From assembly GCF_900323545.1 (NCBI RefSeq), contig NZ_OOHN01000008.1:859144-923143 (forward strand): a stretch of 64,000 bases of DNA, read 5' to 3'. Numbering within the stretch: the first letter of the stretch is position 1; every line of letters begins with the position of its first letter. The DNA is from Actinomyces sp. Marseille-P3109. Its GTDB lineage: Bacteria > Actinomycetota > Actinomycetes > Actinomycetales > Actinomycetaceae. This document shows positions 17,311 through 25,573 of the stretch, piece after piece. The notes under the pieces are model-generated. The model worked only from the letters and a program-made list of their open reading frames with translations, was not told the origin of the DNA and ran no database searches. A program made the translations under genes and the position numbers.

Positions 17311-18456
17311 ATGGACTCCTTTGAGATGACCGTTCCCGCGGATGCTGGTCTGCCCGCACTTGTTCTGTCGGTCCCGACCGGCGACGACATCGACCGCATC
17401 GCCGAGATCTGCCAGGAGGCCGACATTCAGGAGTGGACCTTCATCCCCCGCGGCTATCAGCGCAGCGACGCTCAGGCGTTCGTCGAGCAGATCGTGACCA
17501 ACGGCTGGAGTGAGGGGCGCGAGCTCACGTGGGCGGTTCGTGAGGCCGGCGACGACGGAGCCTCCTCGACCTTCGTGGGAATGCTCGGCATCACCCTGAG
17601 TGGCCCTGAGGATGCTCGAACGGGAGAGATCGGCTACTGGCTCACCGCTGCTGCGCGAGGGCGCGGCACTATGACCCGCGCCGTCGCCGCCCTCATTGAA
17701 ACGGCCTTCGACCCGGACGGCCCCCTGAGCCTGTCCGCGCTGCGGTGGCGCTGCGACATCCATGACTCAAGCCGCGGCCCGGTGCCCAACTGGGCCTCCT
17801 GGAAGGTCGCCTGGTCGCTCGGCTTCCAGCGAGAGGGGCAGGTGCGCCGTCTCCTGCTCAATGACGGCCGGCTCCGCGACGGATGGGTCGCCACCCTGCT
17901 TCCCGACGACCCTCGCGAGCCGCAAGCGCCCTGGGACGGTCCCGTCAGCGCGGAGGCGGCTTCACTGCCGCTAGTGGCGCACGACGGCGTCGGAGAGCGT
18001 GAAGGCGACGACCCCGAGGCCCTCGTGCGGCGCTTCCACCACGTCTACGGACTTCCCGTGCAGACCGACGGCGCCAGCCTTGAGCGCAAGAGCCTGCACA
18101 TGCGCATGAGCCTCATCGCCGAGGAGTTCGTCGAGCTCGTTGGCGCCGTCTATGGGCAAGCGGCCCGCACCGAGGCCGAGTCGGGCTACCGCCGCGCCGT
18201 GGCCGTCGACGACGGTACTCGTGACACCGTCGAGGCTGCTGATGCGCTGGCGGACCTCGTCTACGTCATCTACGGCATGGCCCTGGAGACCGGGATCGAC
18301 CTGCCGGCCGTGCTCGCAGAGGTTCAGCGCTCCAACATGTCCAAGCTGGGGGCCGACGGCAAGCCGATCTATCGCGAGGACGGCAAGGTCCTCAAAGGTC
18401 CGGGTTACTTCGCACCGGACGTGGCCGAGGTGCTCCGCCGCCGGCGTCTGTGCTGA
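17311..18456 (+). CDS. GNAT acetyltransferase fused to a MazG/PRA-PH-like pyrophosphohydrolase
   Basis: The product has 381 residues and two domains. Residues 1-205 look like a RimJ/RimL-type GNAT N-acetyltransferase: 'GEIGYWLTAAARGRGTMTRAV' is the acetyl-CoA binding region and 'ASWKVAWSLGFQREG' is the usual late motif. Residues from about 240 resemble all-alpha NTP pyrophosphohydrolases: EEFVE at about 271-275 and E308-x6-D315 are the metal-binding E-E-x-x-E and E-x-x-D style motifs. The C-terminal 'SNMSKLGADGKPIYREDGK' is typical of phage and actinobacterial MazG-like proteins. The function is likely nucleotide cleavage plus acetyl transfer, but neither substrate is known. The ATG at 17311 has TAGCAT 8 nt upstream. 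Confidence 0.75.
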   Translation: MDSFEMTVPADAGLPALVLSVPTGDDIDRIAEICQEADIQEWTFIPRGYQRSDAQAFVEQIVTNGWSEGRELTWAVREAGDDGASSTFVGMLGITLSGPEDARTGEIGYWLTAAARGRGTMTRAVAALIETAFDPDGPLSLSALRWRCDIHDSSRGPVPNWASWKVAWSLGFQREGQVRRLLLNDGRLRDGWVATLLPDDPREPQAPWDGPVSAEAASLPLVAHDGVGEREGDDPEALVRRFHHVYGLPVQTDGASLERKSLHMRMSLIAEEFVELVGAVYGQAARTEAESGYRRAVAVDDGTRDTVEAADALADLVYVIYGMALETGIDLPAVLAEVQRSNMSKLGADGKPIYREDGKVLKGPGYFAPDVAEVLRRRRLC

Positions 18457-18483
18457 GAAGAGAGCCATCATCGCCGTAACTTG

Positions 18484-18502
18484 ACTGTACGTATAGTACA
18501 GT
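18484..18502. promoter_or_regulatory. TetR operator overlapping the -10 of the MFS exporter
   Basis: ACTGTAC (18484-18490), GTATA, GTACAGT (18496-18502): a perfect 7-bp palindrome. It contains TATAGT at 18492-18497, which is 6 nt before the ATG at 18504. The TetR-family gene downstream is the obvious candidate binder. Confidence 0.7.
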
Positions 18503-18503
18503 T

Positions 18504-20129
18504 ATGGTCGTGACTCGTTCTCCTGGACTCCGTGCCTGGGCGGCACTGGCCGTCCTGACCCTTGCTGTGACCCTGCTGGCCATCGACTCGACGGTGCTGG
18601 CGCTTGCGATTCCCTCGCTGAGCGCGGACCTGGGGCCGACGGCCAGTCAGCTGCTGTGGATCGGTGACATCTACTCCTTCACCCTGGCCGGCCTGCTGGT
18701 CACGATGGGCAACGTCGCCGACCGCATCGGTCGGCGACGCCTCCTGCTCATCGGGACCCTCGGTTTCGGGGCGGCCAGCGTCATGGCGGCCTTCGCGCCG
18801 AGCGCGGGTGCGCTCATCGCCGCCCGTGCCCTGCTGGGTGTTGGAGGAGCCACGATCATGCCCTCCACCCTGTCCCTCATCCGCAACATCTTCCCCGATG
18901 CTCATCATCGTGCCACCGCCATCGCGATCTGGTCGGCCGGCAGCTCCGGCGGCGCCGCCCTGGGGCCATTGGTCGGTGGGGCCCTGCTCGAGCACTTCTG
19001 GTGGGGCAGCGTCTTCCTCATCAACGTCCCCGTGATGGCGGCCGTCATCATCACCGGCCTGTGGCTCCTGCCCGAGTCGAAGAACGATCAGGGAGCCCCG
19101 GTGGACATGGTCTCCGCGATCCTGTCCGTCCTGGCGATCGTGCCGATCGTCTACGCCGTCAAGTCCTTCGCCCACAACGGTCTGACGGCCCTCGCCGTGG
19201 CTGCCCTGCTCGCGGGCCTCGGTGCCGGATGGGTCTTCCTAAGGCGCCAGCGCACGCTGGCCACACCGCTGATCGACGTCGAGCTCTTCAGACGCCCCGC
19301 ATTCACCTGGGCGATCATCGCCACCGTGCTGGCGATCTTCTCCCTGGCCGGTCTGCTGTACTTCTTCTCCCAGTACCTGCAGCTCGTCCGGGGCTACTCC
19401 ACGCTCCAAGCGGGTCTGACCGAGCTCCCCACGTCGCTGGCCTCCATCGTCGTTATCGCGGTCGTGGCCGCGGTGGTACGCCGACTCGGAAACGGACGGG
19501 CGCTCGGAGGCGGTCTGATTCTGGCAGCAGTGGGCCTCCTTGTCGTTGCCGTGGGAGAGTCCTACGGCGGGATTGTCGTGATATGCATCGGTCTGCTCAT
19601 CATCGGTGCTGGCGTCGGCCTGGCCTTCACGGTCTCTACCGACGCGGTCCTGGGATCGGTGCCGGCGGACCGGGCCGGAGCAGCCTCCGCCATCTCCGAG
19701 ACCGGCTTCGAGCTCGGCGTTGCCCTAGGCATCGCGGTGCTGGGAACGATCCAGGACGTCGGCTACCGACTTCTGCTCGGGTCTGCCCCCTCGGGTCTTC
19801 CGAGCCAGGTGGTCGACGCCGCTGAGCAGTCGCTGGCGACCCTGTCTGGCGCCATCGATCGTACTGCGCCCGCGCAGGCCCAGCTGATGGCACATGCCCA
19901 GACCTCCTTCACTCATGCCATGCAGGCCACGGCCGCTATTGCCGCCGGTATCCTCCTGGTTGCCGGCGTCATGGCCGCACGGCACGTTCCAGCCACGAGT
20001 GAAACGAGTGAGGAGGTCTCATGCGAACCTCGAAGCGGGACCGCATTATCACCGGGGCGCTCGAGCTCGCCCATCGCAACGGGTTCGATGCCCTCACCTT
20101 CGACGCCCTGGCCGAGCACGTCGGGCTGA
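18504..20129 (+). CDS. MFS transporter, DHA2 (EmrB/QacA-type) drug exporter
   Basis: The 541-residue product has about 14 hydrophobic segments, the layout of DHA2 proton-drug antiporters. Family motifs are 'LAIDSTVLALAIPSL' in helix 1, 'GNVADRIGRRRLLLIG' (motif A) and 'LGVGGATIMPSTLSLIRNIF' (motif C region). The conserved membrane part ends near residue 505. The last ~36 residues (after 'SETSEEV') are read out of frame through the start of the tetR gene, so the ORF overlaps tetR by 109 bp; an ancestral stop near 20020 may have been lost. Expression is probably controlled by the palindrome at the promoter and the TetR protein encoded immediately downstream. Confidence 0.9.
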   Translation: MVVTRSPGLRAWAALAVLTLAVTLLAIDSTVLALAIPSLSADLGPTASQLLWIGDIYSFTLAGLLVTMGNVADRIGRRRLLLIGTLGFGAASVMAAFAPSAGALIAARALLGVGGATIMPSTLSLIRNIFPDAHHRATAIAIWSAGSSGGAALGPLVGGALLEHFWWGSVFLINVPVMAAVIITGLWLLPESKNDQGAPVDMVSAILSVLAIVPIVYAVKSFAHNGLTALAVAALLAGLGAGWVFLRRQRTLATPLIDVELFRRPAFTWAIIATVLAIFSLAGLLYFFSQYLQLVRGYSTLQAGLTELPTSLASIVVIAVVAAVVRRLGNGRALGGGLILAAVGLLVVAVGESYGGIVVICIGLLIIGAGVGLAFTVSTDAVLGSVPADRAGAASAISETGFELGVALGIAVLGTIQDVGYRLLLGSAPSGLPSQVVDAAEQSLATLSGAIDRTAPAQAQLMAHAQTSFTHAMQATAAIAAGILLVAGVMAARHVPATSETSEEVSCEPRSGTALSPGRSSSPIATGSMPSPSTPWPSTSG

Positions 20130-20587
20130 CCCGTGGCGGGATCATCTACCACTTCCGTACCAAGACCGAGCTCCTGGAGGGTATCGCCGCAGCCTTCCAG
20201 GAGCGTTGGTGGGCCGAGGCCCTGGAGGCACTGGGAAAGCCCGTGGAGGAGGCGAGCCGCTCCGAGCGCATTGAGGCTCTGGCCCGCTCCGTCATCGACG
20301 GTGCGATCCTGCCTGGTGAGGTCAGCTTCATGCTCTCGACCACGGCGGAGGCCGAGATGATCAAGAATGCCTGGGAAGTGCTGCGTGACGAGTGGGTCGG
20401 AGAGGCACCCGAGCTCACCCCGATGCAACGCGTGGCACTGCTGGCCGTGGATGGATGGTGGGCGAACCGCGCCGTCGACAGCCGTAACCAGGACCCCGAT
20501 GAGCCCGCCATTGCCGATCTCATCGTGTCCCTGGTGGCAGGAAACCGGCCCGACCAGAAGCTCTTCAAGCCGTCCGATAGGGACTAA
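20021..20587 (+). CDS. TetR-family transcriptional regulator
   Basis: The 188-residue protein has the TetR DNA-binding domain at residues 5-55: 'ALELAHRNGFDALTFDALAEHVGLTRGGIIYHFRTK' contains the helix-turn-helix and the conserved YxHFxxK end. The C-terminal ligand domain is not assignable. The ATG at 20021 is preceded by GAGGAGG. The gene overlaps the exporter gene and is co-transcribed with it, the standard arrangement for a local repressor released by the exporter's substrate. Confidence 0.92.
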   Translation: MRTSKRDRIITGALELAHRNGFDALTFDALAEHVGLTRGGIIYHFRTKTELLEGIAAAFQERWWAEALEALGKPVEEASRSERIEALARSVIDGAILPGEVSFMLSTTAEAEMIKNAWEVLRDEWVGEAPELTPMQRVALLAVDGWWANRAVDSRNQDPDEPAIADLIVSLVAGNRPDQKLFKPSDRD

Positions 20588-20648
20588 TGACCCACAATTT
20601 TCTGCACGTTGTGCTTGAGAAGCCCCCGGCTCGTGGCACGATGGGCCC

Positions 20649-22700
20649 ATGAGCGAGACCACCGACGGCACCGACCTCCCGGAGTCGAACGTCTTCGCCA
20701 GGCCATGGCCGCTCGACCTGGGTCTGCCCGGCTTCACGGCCGTGGACCACGCCGATATCGAACCGGCCATCCGTGCCGGGATGGCTGCCGAGCGCCGGGA
20801 GTGGGAGGCGATTGCCACCAACGAGGCCGAACCCACGATCGCCAACACCGTCAACGCCCTGGAACGATCCGGTGAGCTGCTGGAGCGGGCGCTGACAGTA
20901 CTGGACGCCCTGACCTCCGCCACTGACTGCCCGGACCTCGATGAGCTCGAGGAGGTGCTCGCCCCGGAGCTGGCGGCGCACTCCGACGCCTACCATCTCG
21001 ACTCGCGCCTCTATGAGCGCTTCAAGACGCTCGATGACCTCGTCGCTGCAGCACCCGACGGCGAGGAGACGCGCGACGCCGACGGCGCCGTCATCGACGC
21101 CGAGACCGCCCGTCTCATCCGCCTGACCGTTGAGGAGTTCGAACGCAACGGCGTTGGCCTGGACGAGTCGGAGACTGACGCCCTCAAGGAGATCAACGCC
21201 CGCGTCAACGCGCTCAAGATGCGTTTCTCCATCCTGGTCACCGAGGCCATGCATGCCGCTGAGGTCTCTAACGTCACGGTGACACCCGCCCTGGCCACCA
21301 CCCGTCCCCATGCCGCCCGGCTCTCCCTCCTGGACAGGTCCATGAACCGGGGACTGGGCGGACATGACGGCGCCGGCGATACTCGGGACATCGTCCTGGA
21401 GCTCGCGGTACTGCGCGCCGAACGAGCTGCCCTCCTGGGCTATCCGCACCACGCCGCCCTCGTGGCGGCGGAGTCGGCGGCCAGGACCACCGACGCGGTC
21501 CGCGAGATGCTGGCCCGCCTCACACCGCCCGCCATGGCCAACGCCCGACGCGATGCCCAGATCTATGCCGCCCGTATGGAGAACGACCCTGAGACCCAGG
21601 AGGGTGAGACCTTCGGCCCCGCCGACTGGCCCTTTTACGAGGCCGCTGAGCGCAAGGACCGCTTCGGCGTCGACGACGAGGTCCTGGCCCCTTACTTGGA
21701 GCTGTGGAGCGTCGTCGTCAACGGAGTCTTCTACGCTGCGAACCGTCTCTATGGCATCACCTTCCACGAGCGTGAGGACCTGGCCGAGCACATGTACGCC
21801 CCCGGTGTACGAGTCTGGGAGGTGCATGACGGCGAGGGCCCGGAGGCGCCGGTTCTGGGGCTCTTCGTCGGCGACTACTACGCCAGGGCGGGCAAGTCCG
21901 GAGGCGCCTGGATGGACAGTCTCGTCACCGGCTCTACCCTCACCGGTCGCAGGCCGGTCGTCATCAACTGCTGCAACATCGAGCAGCCAACCTCCGGGCC
22001 GGCACTGCTGACCTGGGACGAGGTCATCACCTGCTTCCACGAGTTCGGGCACGCCCTGCACGCCCTGCTGTCCGAGACGCGCTACCCCTCTGCCTTCGGG
22101 ACCGCCGTGCCTCGTGACGTTGTCGAGTTTCCCAGCCAGCTCAACGAGAAGTGGGCACTTCATCCCGAGGTGCTCTCCAGCTACGCCCGTCACGTGGACA
22201 GCGGCGGGCCCCTGCCCACTGATCTGGCCAAGCAGCTGCGCGGCCAGGGCTCCTTCGGTCAGGGATACGCCACCACCGAGTACCTGGGGGCGGCCCTGCT
22301 CGATCAGGCCTGGCACACCTTGGCACCGGGAGAGGTCCCGGGGGACATCCGCGAGGTGGAGGAGTTTGAGCATCGGGCCCTGGCCGCTGCCGGTGTCAAC
22401 GACGCGCTCGTCCCCCCACGCTATCGCACCACCTACTTCTCCCACATCTTCGCCGGCGGCTACAGCGCCGCCTACTACGCCTACATCTGGAGCGAGGTCA
22501 TGGACGCTGATGCCATCGCGTGGTTCACCACCGACGGCGCGATCGGCGGTGACCTCGGCCTGAACCGCAAGGCCGGAGACACGTTCCGCCGAGAGTTCCT
22601 CGCTCGCGGCGACTCCCGGGACGCCTCGACCTCCTACCGCGCCTTCACCGGGCGCGACCCCAGCATCCTGCCCCTTCTCAAGCGCCGCGGACTCACCTGA
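20649..22700 (+). CDS. M3-family zinc metallopeptidase (Dcp/oligopeptidase-type)
   Basis: The 683-residue product has the zinc motif HEFGH at about residues 464-468 ('CFHEFGHALHALLS'), followed by 'FPSQLNEKW', which carries the third zinc ligand (Glu). The length and the pattern 'GLFVGDYYARAGKSGGAWMD' upstream of the active site fit peptidyl-dipeptidase Dcp/oligopeptidase A-type enzymes. These cytoplasmic enzymes degrade short peptides. A promoter is visible: TTGAGA at 20615-20620, 16 nt, CACGAT at 20637-20642, then 6 nt to the ATG, so the message is probably leaderless. Confidence 0.93.
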   Translation: MSETTDGTDLPESNVFARPWPLDLGLPGFTAVDHADIEPAIRAGMAAERREWEAIATNEAEPTIANTVNALERSGELLERALTVLDALTSATDCPDLDELEEVLAPELAAHSDAYHLDSRLYERFKTLDDLVAAAPDGEETRDADGAVIDAETARLIRLTVEEFERNGVGLDESETDALKEINARVNALKMRFSILVTEAMHAAEVSNVTVTPALATTRPHAARLSLLDRSMNRGLGGHDGAGDTRDIVLELAVLRAERAALLGYPHHAALVAAESAARTTDAVREMLARLTPPAMANARRDAQIYAARMENDPETQEGETFGPADWPFYEAAERKDRFGVDDEVLAPYLELWSVVVNGVFYAANRLYGITFHEREDLAEHMYAPGVRVWEVHDGEGPEAPVLGLFVGDYYARAGKSGGAWMDSLVTGSTLTGRRPVVINCCNIEQPTSGPALLTWDEVITCFHEFGHALHALLSETRYPSAFGTAVPRDVVEFPSQLNEKWALHPEVLSSYARHVDSGGPLPTDLAKQLRGQGSFGQGYATTEYLGAALLDQAWHTLAPGEVPGDIREVEEFEHRALAAAGVNDALVPPRYRTTYFSHIFAGGYSAAYYAYIWSEVMDADAIAWFTTDGAIGGDLGLNRKAGDTFRREFLARGDSRDASTSYRAFTGRDPSILPLLKRRGLT

Positions 22701-22747
22701 CGGACACGGTCCGCGTCTTCACCTCTCATCACCGGAAGGAACACACT

Positions 22748-23848
22748 ATGGCTCGCGTCACCATCGTTGGCGGTGGGTATGGCGGCATCACCGTCGCCAA
22801 GGCCCTCGATGACATCGCCGAGGTCACCCTCGTGGAGCAGAAGGACACCTTCGTCAGCCACGCCGCAGCGCTGCGGGCGGTGGTCGACCGGGACTGGGCG
22901 GAGAAGATCTTCCTGCCCTACGACCGGCTCCTGACCAACGGGCGCGTCATTCACGGCACGGCGCTGGCCGTTCGCGGCACCACCGTGGAGGTCACCGGGC
23001 ATGGGCCGATCGAGGCCGACTACCTGGTGCTGGCCACCGGGACCGCCTACCCCTTCCCGGCCAAGCACATGGAGTCCTCCTCCGTCGTCGCCAAGGCCCG
23101 CATCGAACGTGTTCACGCCAACCTCGAACAGTCCTCGCGAGTGCTCATCGTGGGAGCCGGCGCGGTCGGCATCGAGCTGGCCGGAGAGATCACCTCGGTC
23201 TTCCCGGACATCAAGGTGACCATGCTGGAGGCCGCCGATAGGATCCTGCCCGCCGGTGACTACAAGCCGGAGGTCCGCGAGGCCATCTCCGACCAGCTCA
23301 CCCAGCGCGGCGTGGAGATCATCACCGGTGACTCCCTCAGCTTCCTGCCCCCGGTCGACGTCGGCGTGCTCTCACCCTTCCGGGTCACCACCCAGGGCGG
23401 GCGTCAGCTGGAGGTGGACATGTGGTTCCGCGCCTACGGCTCGGCGGCTGCCACCGGATTCCTCAGCGAGGACTACGACGAGGTGCGCCACTACGACGGC
23501 ACGATCCGTGTCGACGACTACCTGCGGGTGGTGGACCACCCCGGCGTATGGGCCATCGGCGACATCACCGACGTGCGCGAGTCCAAGCGCGCCGACGCCG
23601 CCCGGGCCCACGCCCGAGTCGTGGCCAGCAACATTGCCGACCTCATCGCGGGCCGGGAGCCCAGTACCACCTACACACCCGGGACCGAGCGGATCATCCT
23701 GCCCCTTGGGCCCGGCGGTGGAGCCTCCCAGATCCTGCGCGACGGCGTGCGAGTCGTCGTCGGACCTGAGGAGACCAGCAGGATCAAGGGGGAGGATCTC
23801 TTCCTGGGCTTCATCCGCAAGGAGCTGGGAGTCGAGCGGGACGCGTGA
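22748..23848 (+). CDS. FAD-dependent pyridine nucleotide oxidoreductase (FSP1/NDH-2-like)
   Basis: The 366-residue protein has an N-terminal FAD-binding 'VTIVGGGYGGITVAKAL', a second Rossmann motif 'RVLIVGAGAVGIELAGEI' for NAD(P)H around residue 135, and the C-terminal FAD block 'VWAIGDITD'. Layout and length fit the AIF/FSP1 and type II NADH dehydrogenase group. No redox-active CxxC pair is present, and no membrane helix is evident, so electron transfer to quinone or another acceptor is inferred. GGAAGGA at 22734-22740 is a good ribosome binding site with 7-nt spacing. It follows the M3 peptidase by 47 bp and may share its transcript. Confidence 0.85.
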   Translation: MARVTIVGGGYGGITVAKALDDIAEVTLVEQKDTFVSHAAALRAVVDRDWAEKIFLPYDRLLTNGRVIHGTALAVRGTTVEVTGHGPIEADYLVLATGTAYPFPAKHMESSSVVAKARIERVHANLEQSSRVLIVGAGAVGIELAGEITSVFPDIKVTMLEAADRILPAGDYKPEVREAISDQLTQRGVEIITGDSLSFLPPVDVGVLSPFRVTTQGGRQLEVDMWFRAYGSAAATGFLSEDYDEVRHYDGTIRVDDYLRVVDHPGVWAIGDITDVRESKRADAARAHARVVASNIADLIAGREPSTTYTPGTERIILPLGPGGGASQILRDGVRVVVGPEETSRIKGEDLFLGFIRKELGVERDA

Positions 23849-23924
23849 TCACGGCGCAACGCCCTCCCCAGGCATTGCTGCCCACCTGTGCGCCGGGCGG
23901 GGGAGAACCGGTAGTGTGTCCCAC

Positions 23925-24242
23925 ATGACGAACGACCCGCGGTCCGCGCTCAACCGACTCATTGCCGCCTTCGAGGCGCACCTGGATGCTGCCGCGACCG
24001 GTGACGAGCTCTCCCCGGCCGTGGTCGCGGCCGAGAACGCCCTCCAGGACGCCTTCTTCACCTACGACGACTCGCTGTTCACCGCCTACGGCATCGAGCT
24101 GCCCTTCGAGGCCTTCGACTCCGACGGCGATGATGAGGATGAGGACTACGACGATGACGGCGAGGACTACGACGACGATAAGGACGAGGACTACGACGAT
24201 GACGGCGACGATGAGGACGAGGACTACGACGACGAGGACTGA
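23925..24242 (+). CDS. Small protein with a highly acidic repetitive tail
   Basis: The 105-residue product has a predicted helical N-terminal half of about 65 residues ('LNRLIAAFEAHLDAAATG', 'AENALQDAFFTYDDSLFTAYG'). Its C-terminal tail is made almost only of D, E, Y and G with repeated DYDDD units. The tail DNA contains a 23-bp direct repeat at 24141-24163 and 24186-24208. The start is well supported by TAGTGT at 23912-23917, 7 nt before the ATG. The family is unnamed to me; acidic tails of this type often bind basic proteins or mimic nucleic acid, which is speculation. A strong terminator follows. Confidence 0.75.
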   Translation: MTNDPRSALNRLIAAFEAHLDAAATGDELSPAVVAAENALQDAFFTYDDSLFTAYGIELPFEAFDSDGDDEDEDYDDDGEDYDDDKDEDYDDDGDDEDEDYDDED

Positions 24243-24274
24243 CTGAAGTCCTCTCGGTCATTCATCCTTCAGCA

Positions 24275-24307
24275 GCGGGGTCCGCGCACGATGTGCGCGG
24301 ACCCCGC
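24275..24307. terminator. Bidirectional hairpin terminator
   Basis: A 14-bp perfect stem GCGGGGTCCGCGCA (24275-24288) with its complement at 24294-24307 and a 5-nt loop. It lies between the convergent acidic-protein gene and the aldo/keto reductase. Confidence 0.85.
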
Positions 24308-24320
24308 GTTGCTTCGCGGT

Positions 24321-25301
24321 TCAGAAGCGCTCGGGGTAGCCGAGCTGTAACGAGGTGACCTCGTCCAGGGCGTGGCGGATCTGGACCGGAAGCTCCAGGT
24401 CAACGGCTGAGAGCACGCCCTGGAGCTGGGCCGGCGTGCGCGCCCCCACGACGGTGGAGGCTATCCCGGCGGCGTCACGGGCCCAGGCCAGCGCCACCTC
24501 GGCCGGCTTACGGTCCAGGCCTGAGGCCGCCGTGGCCACGGCCTCGACGACCCCCCGGTGCGGGTCGCCCAGGTAGGGGGACACGTAGGAGCGCAGGTGC
24601 GGTGAGGCAGCCCGCGAGTCCGGTGGGATCGTGGCACGGTACTTGCCGGTGAGGACCCCTCGCCCCAGGGGGGCGTACCCCAGGACACCGAATCCCAGGG
24701 CCTGGGAAGCGGGCATGAGCTCGCGCTCGATGCCGCGGGAGAGCAGCGAGTGCTCCACCTCGACGGCGGCCAGCCCCGGTCCCCGTCCGCACTCACTGAG
24801 CAGGTCGTGCATGCGCACCGACGCCCAGGCCGGGTGGTTGGCAACACCCACGTAGCGGGCGCGCCCGGAGGAGACGGCCAGGCCAAGGGCGTGGGCCGTC
24901 TCCTCCAGGGAGGTGGTGGGGTCGGGTACCTGAACCAGCAGCAGGTCGAGGTGGTCGGTGCCCAGGCGGGCCAGGCTGGTGTCGAGCGTGTCCAGCAGCG
25001 AGCCGCGGGAGGCGTCGGCCACCGAGGAGCGCTCACCGGTGCGCCAGGTGCGCACCCCGGCCTTGGAGACCAGGACGAGGTCCTGTCGGTCCACGTGCTC
25101 GTGCAGGAGCGCACCGATGACCTCCTCACTGACGCCTTCGCCGTAGGAGGCGGCGGTGTCCACGAGGGTGCCCCCGGCATCGAGGAAGATGTCGAGCTGC
25201 TCCTTGGCCTCGAGCTCATCGGTGTCCCGGCCCCAGGTCATCGTGCCCAGACCCACGGAGGACACTCGCAGGCCGGTTCGGCCGAGTCTCCTGTGCTCCA
25301 T
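24321..25301 (-). CDS. Aldo/keto reductase family protein
   Basis: The 326-residue TIM-barrel protein begins with 'RRLGRTGLRVSSVGLGTMTWG', typical of the family. Catalytic Asp48 and Tyr53 ('DTAASYG') and Lys80 ('LVSKAG') are present. The usual active-site histidine at the end of the fourth strand ('LLHRPDP' in relatives) is replaced by Gln124 ('LVQVPDP'), as far as can be aligned by eye. The NADPH-binding C-terminal 'VVGARTPAQL' is conserved. TACGGT sits 7 nt before the ATG on the minus strand, suggesting a leaderless message. The substrate is unknown. Confidence 0.88.
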   Translation of the reverse strand: MEHRRLGRTGLRVSSVGLGTMTWGRDTDELEAKEQLDIFLDAGGTLVDTAASYGEGVSEEVIGALLHEHVDRQDLVLVSKAGVRTWRTGERSSVADASRGSLLDTLDTSLARLGTDHLDLLLVQVPDPTTSLEETAHALGLAVSSGRARYVGVANHPAWASVRMHDLLSECGRGPGLAAVEVEHSLLSRGIERELMPASQALGFGVLGYAPLGRGVLTGKYRATIPPDSRAASPHLRSYVSPYLGDPHRGVVEAVATAASGLDRKPAEVALAWARDAAGIASTVVGARTPAQLQGVLSAVDLELPVQIRHALDEVTSLQLGYPERF

Positions 25302-25324
25302 AGGCCTAACCGTAGCGGCTCGAC

Positions 25325-25546
25325 CTACTTGCGCACGGTGATGGTCCAGGCCGCGTCGCCGGTGCGCTCGAACTCAGTGACGGTGTAGCCGTTGTCTGCG
25401 GCCCAGGCGGGCAGCGTCTGGGTTCCCTGGGTGCAGTCGAATCCGATCACGAGCTCATCTCCGACGTCGAGGTCCTCCATGGCCTCCTCGGCCTCAATGA
25501 CGGGGAAGGGGCAGACCTGACCGGTGGTCTCCAGAACAGTACGCAT
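25325..25546 (-). CDS. TusA-family sulfurtransferase
   Basis: The 73-residue protein has the TusA active-site motif CPFP with Cys12 at the end of the first strand. TusA proteins carry sulfur as a persulfide to acceptors. It lies 27 bp downstream of the YeeE/YedE transporter gene with AAGGAG before its ATG. The pair is probably a thiosulfate uptake and sulfur relay unit, as in other bacteria where YeeE-type transporters and TusA-like proteins are neighbours. Confidence 0.92.
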   Translation of the reverse strand: MRTVLETTGQVCPFPVIEAEEAMEDLDVGDELVIGFDCTQGTQTLPAWAADNGYTVTEFERTGDAAWTITVRK

Positions 25547-25573
25547 GAGTCTCTCCTTGGGGTTGGTGCGGTG

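Noticed and set aside
23256..23924. Upstream extension of the acidic-protein frame into the oxidoreductase gene
   Set aside because: The extension overlaps a clearly coding frame and the acidic protein has its own promoter and ATG at 23925.
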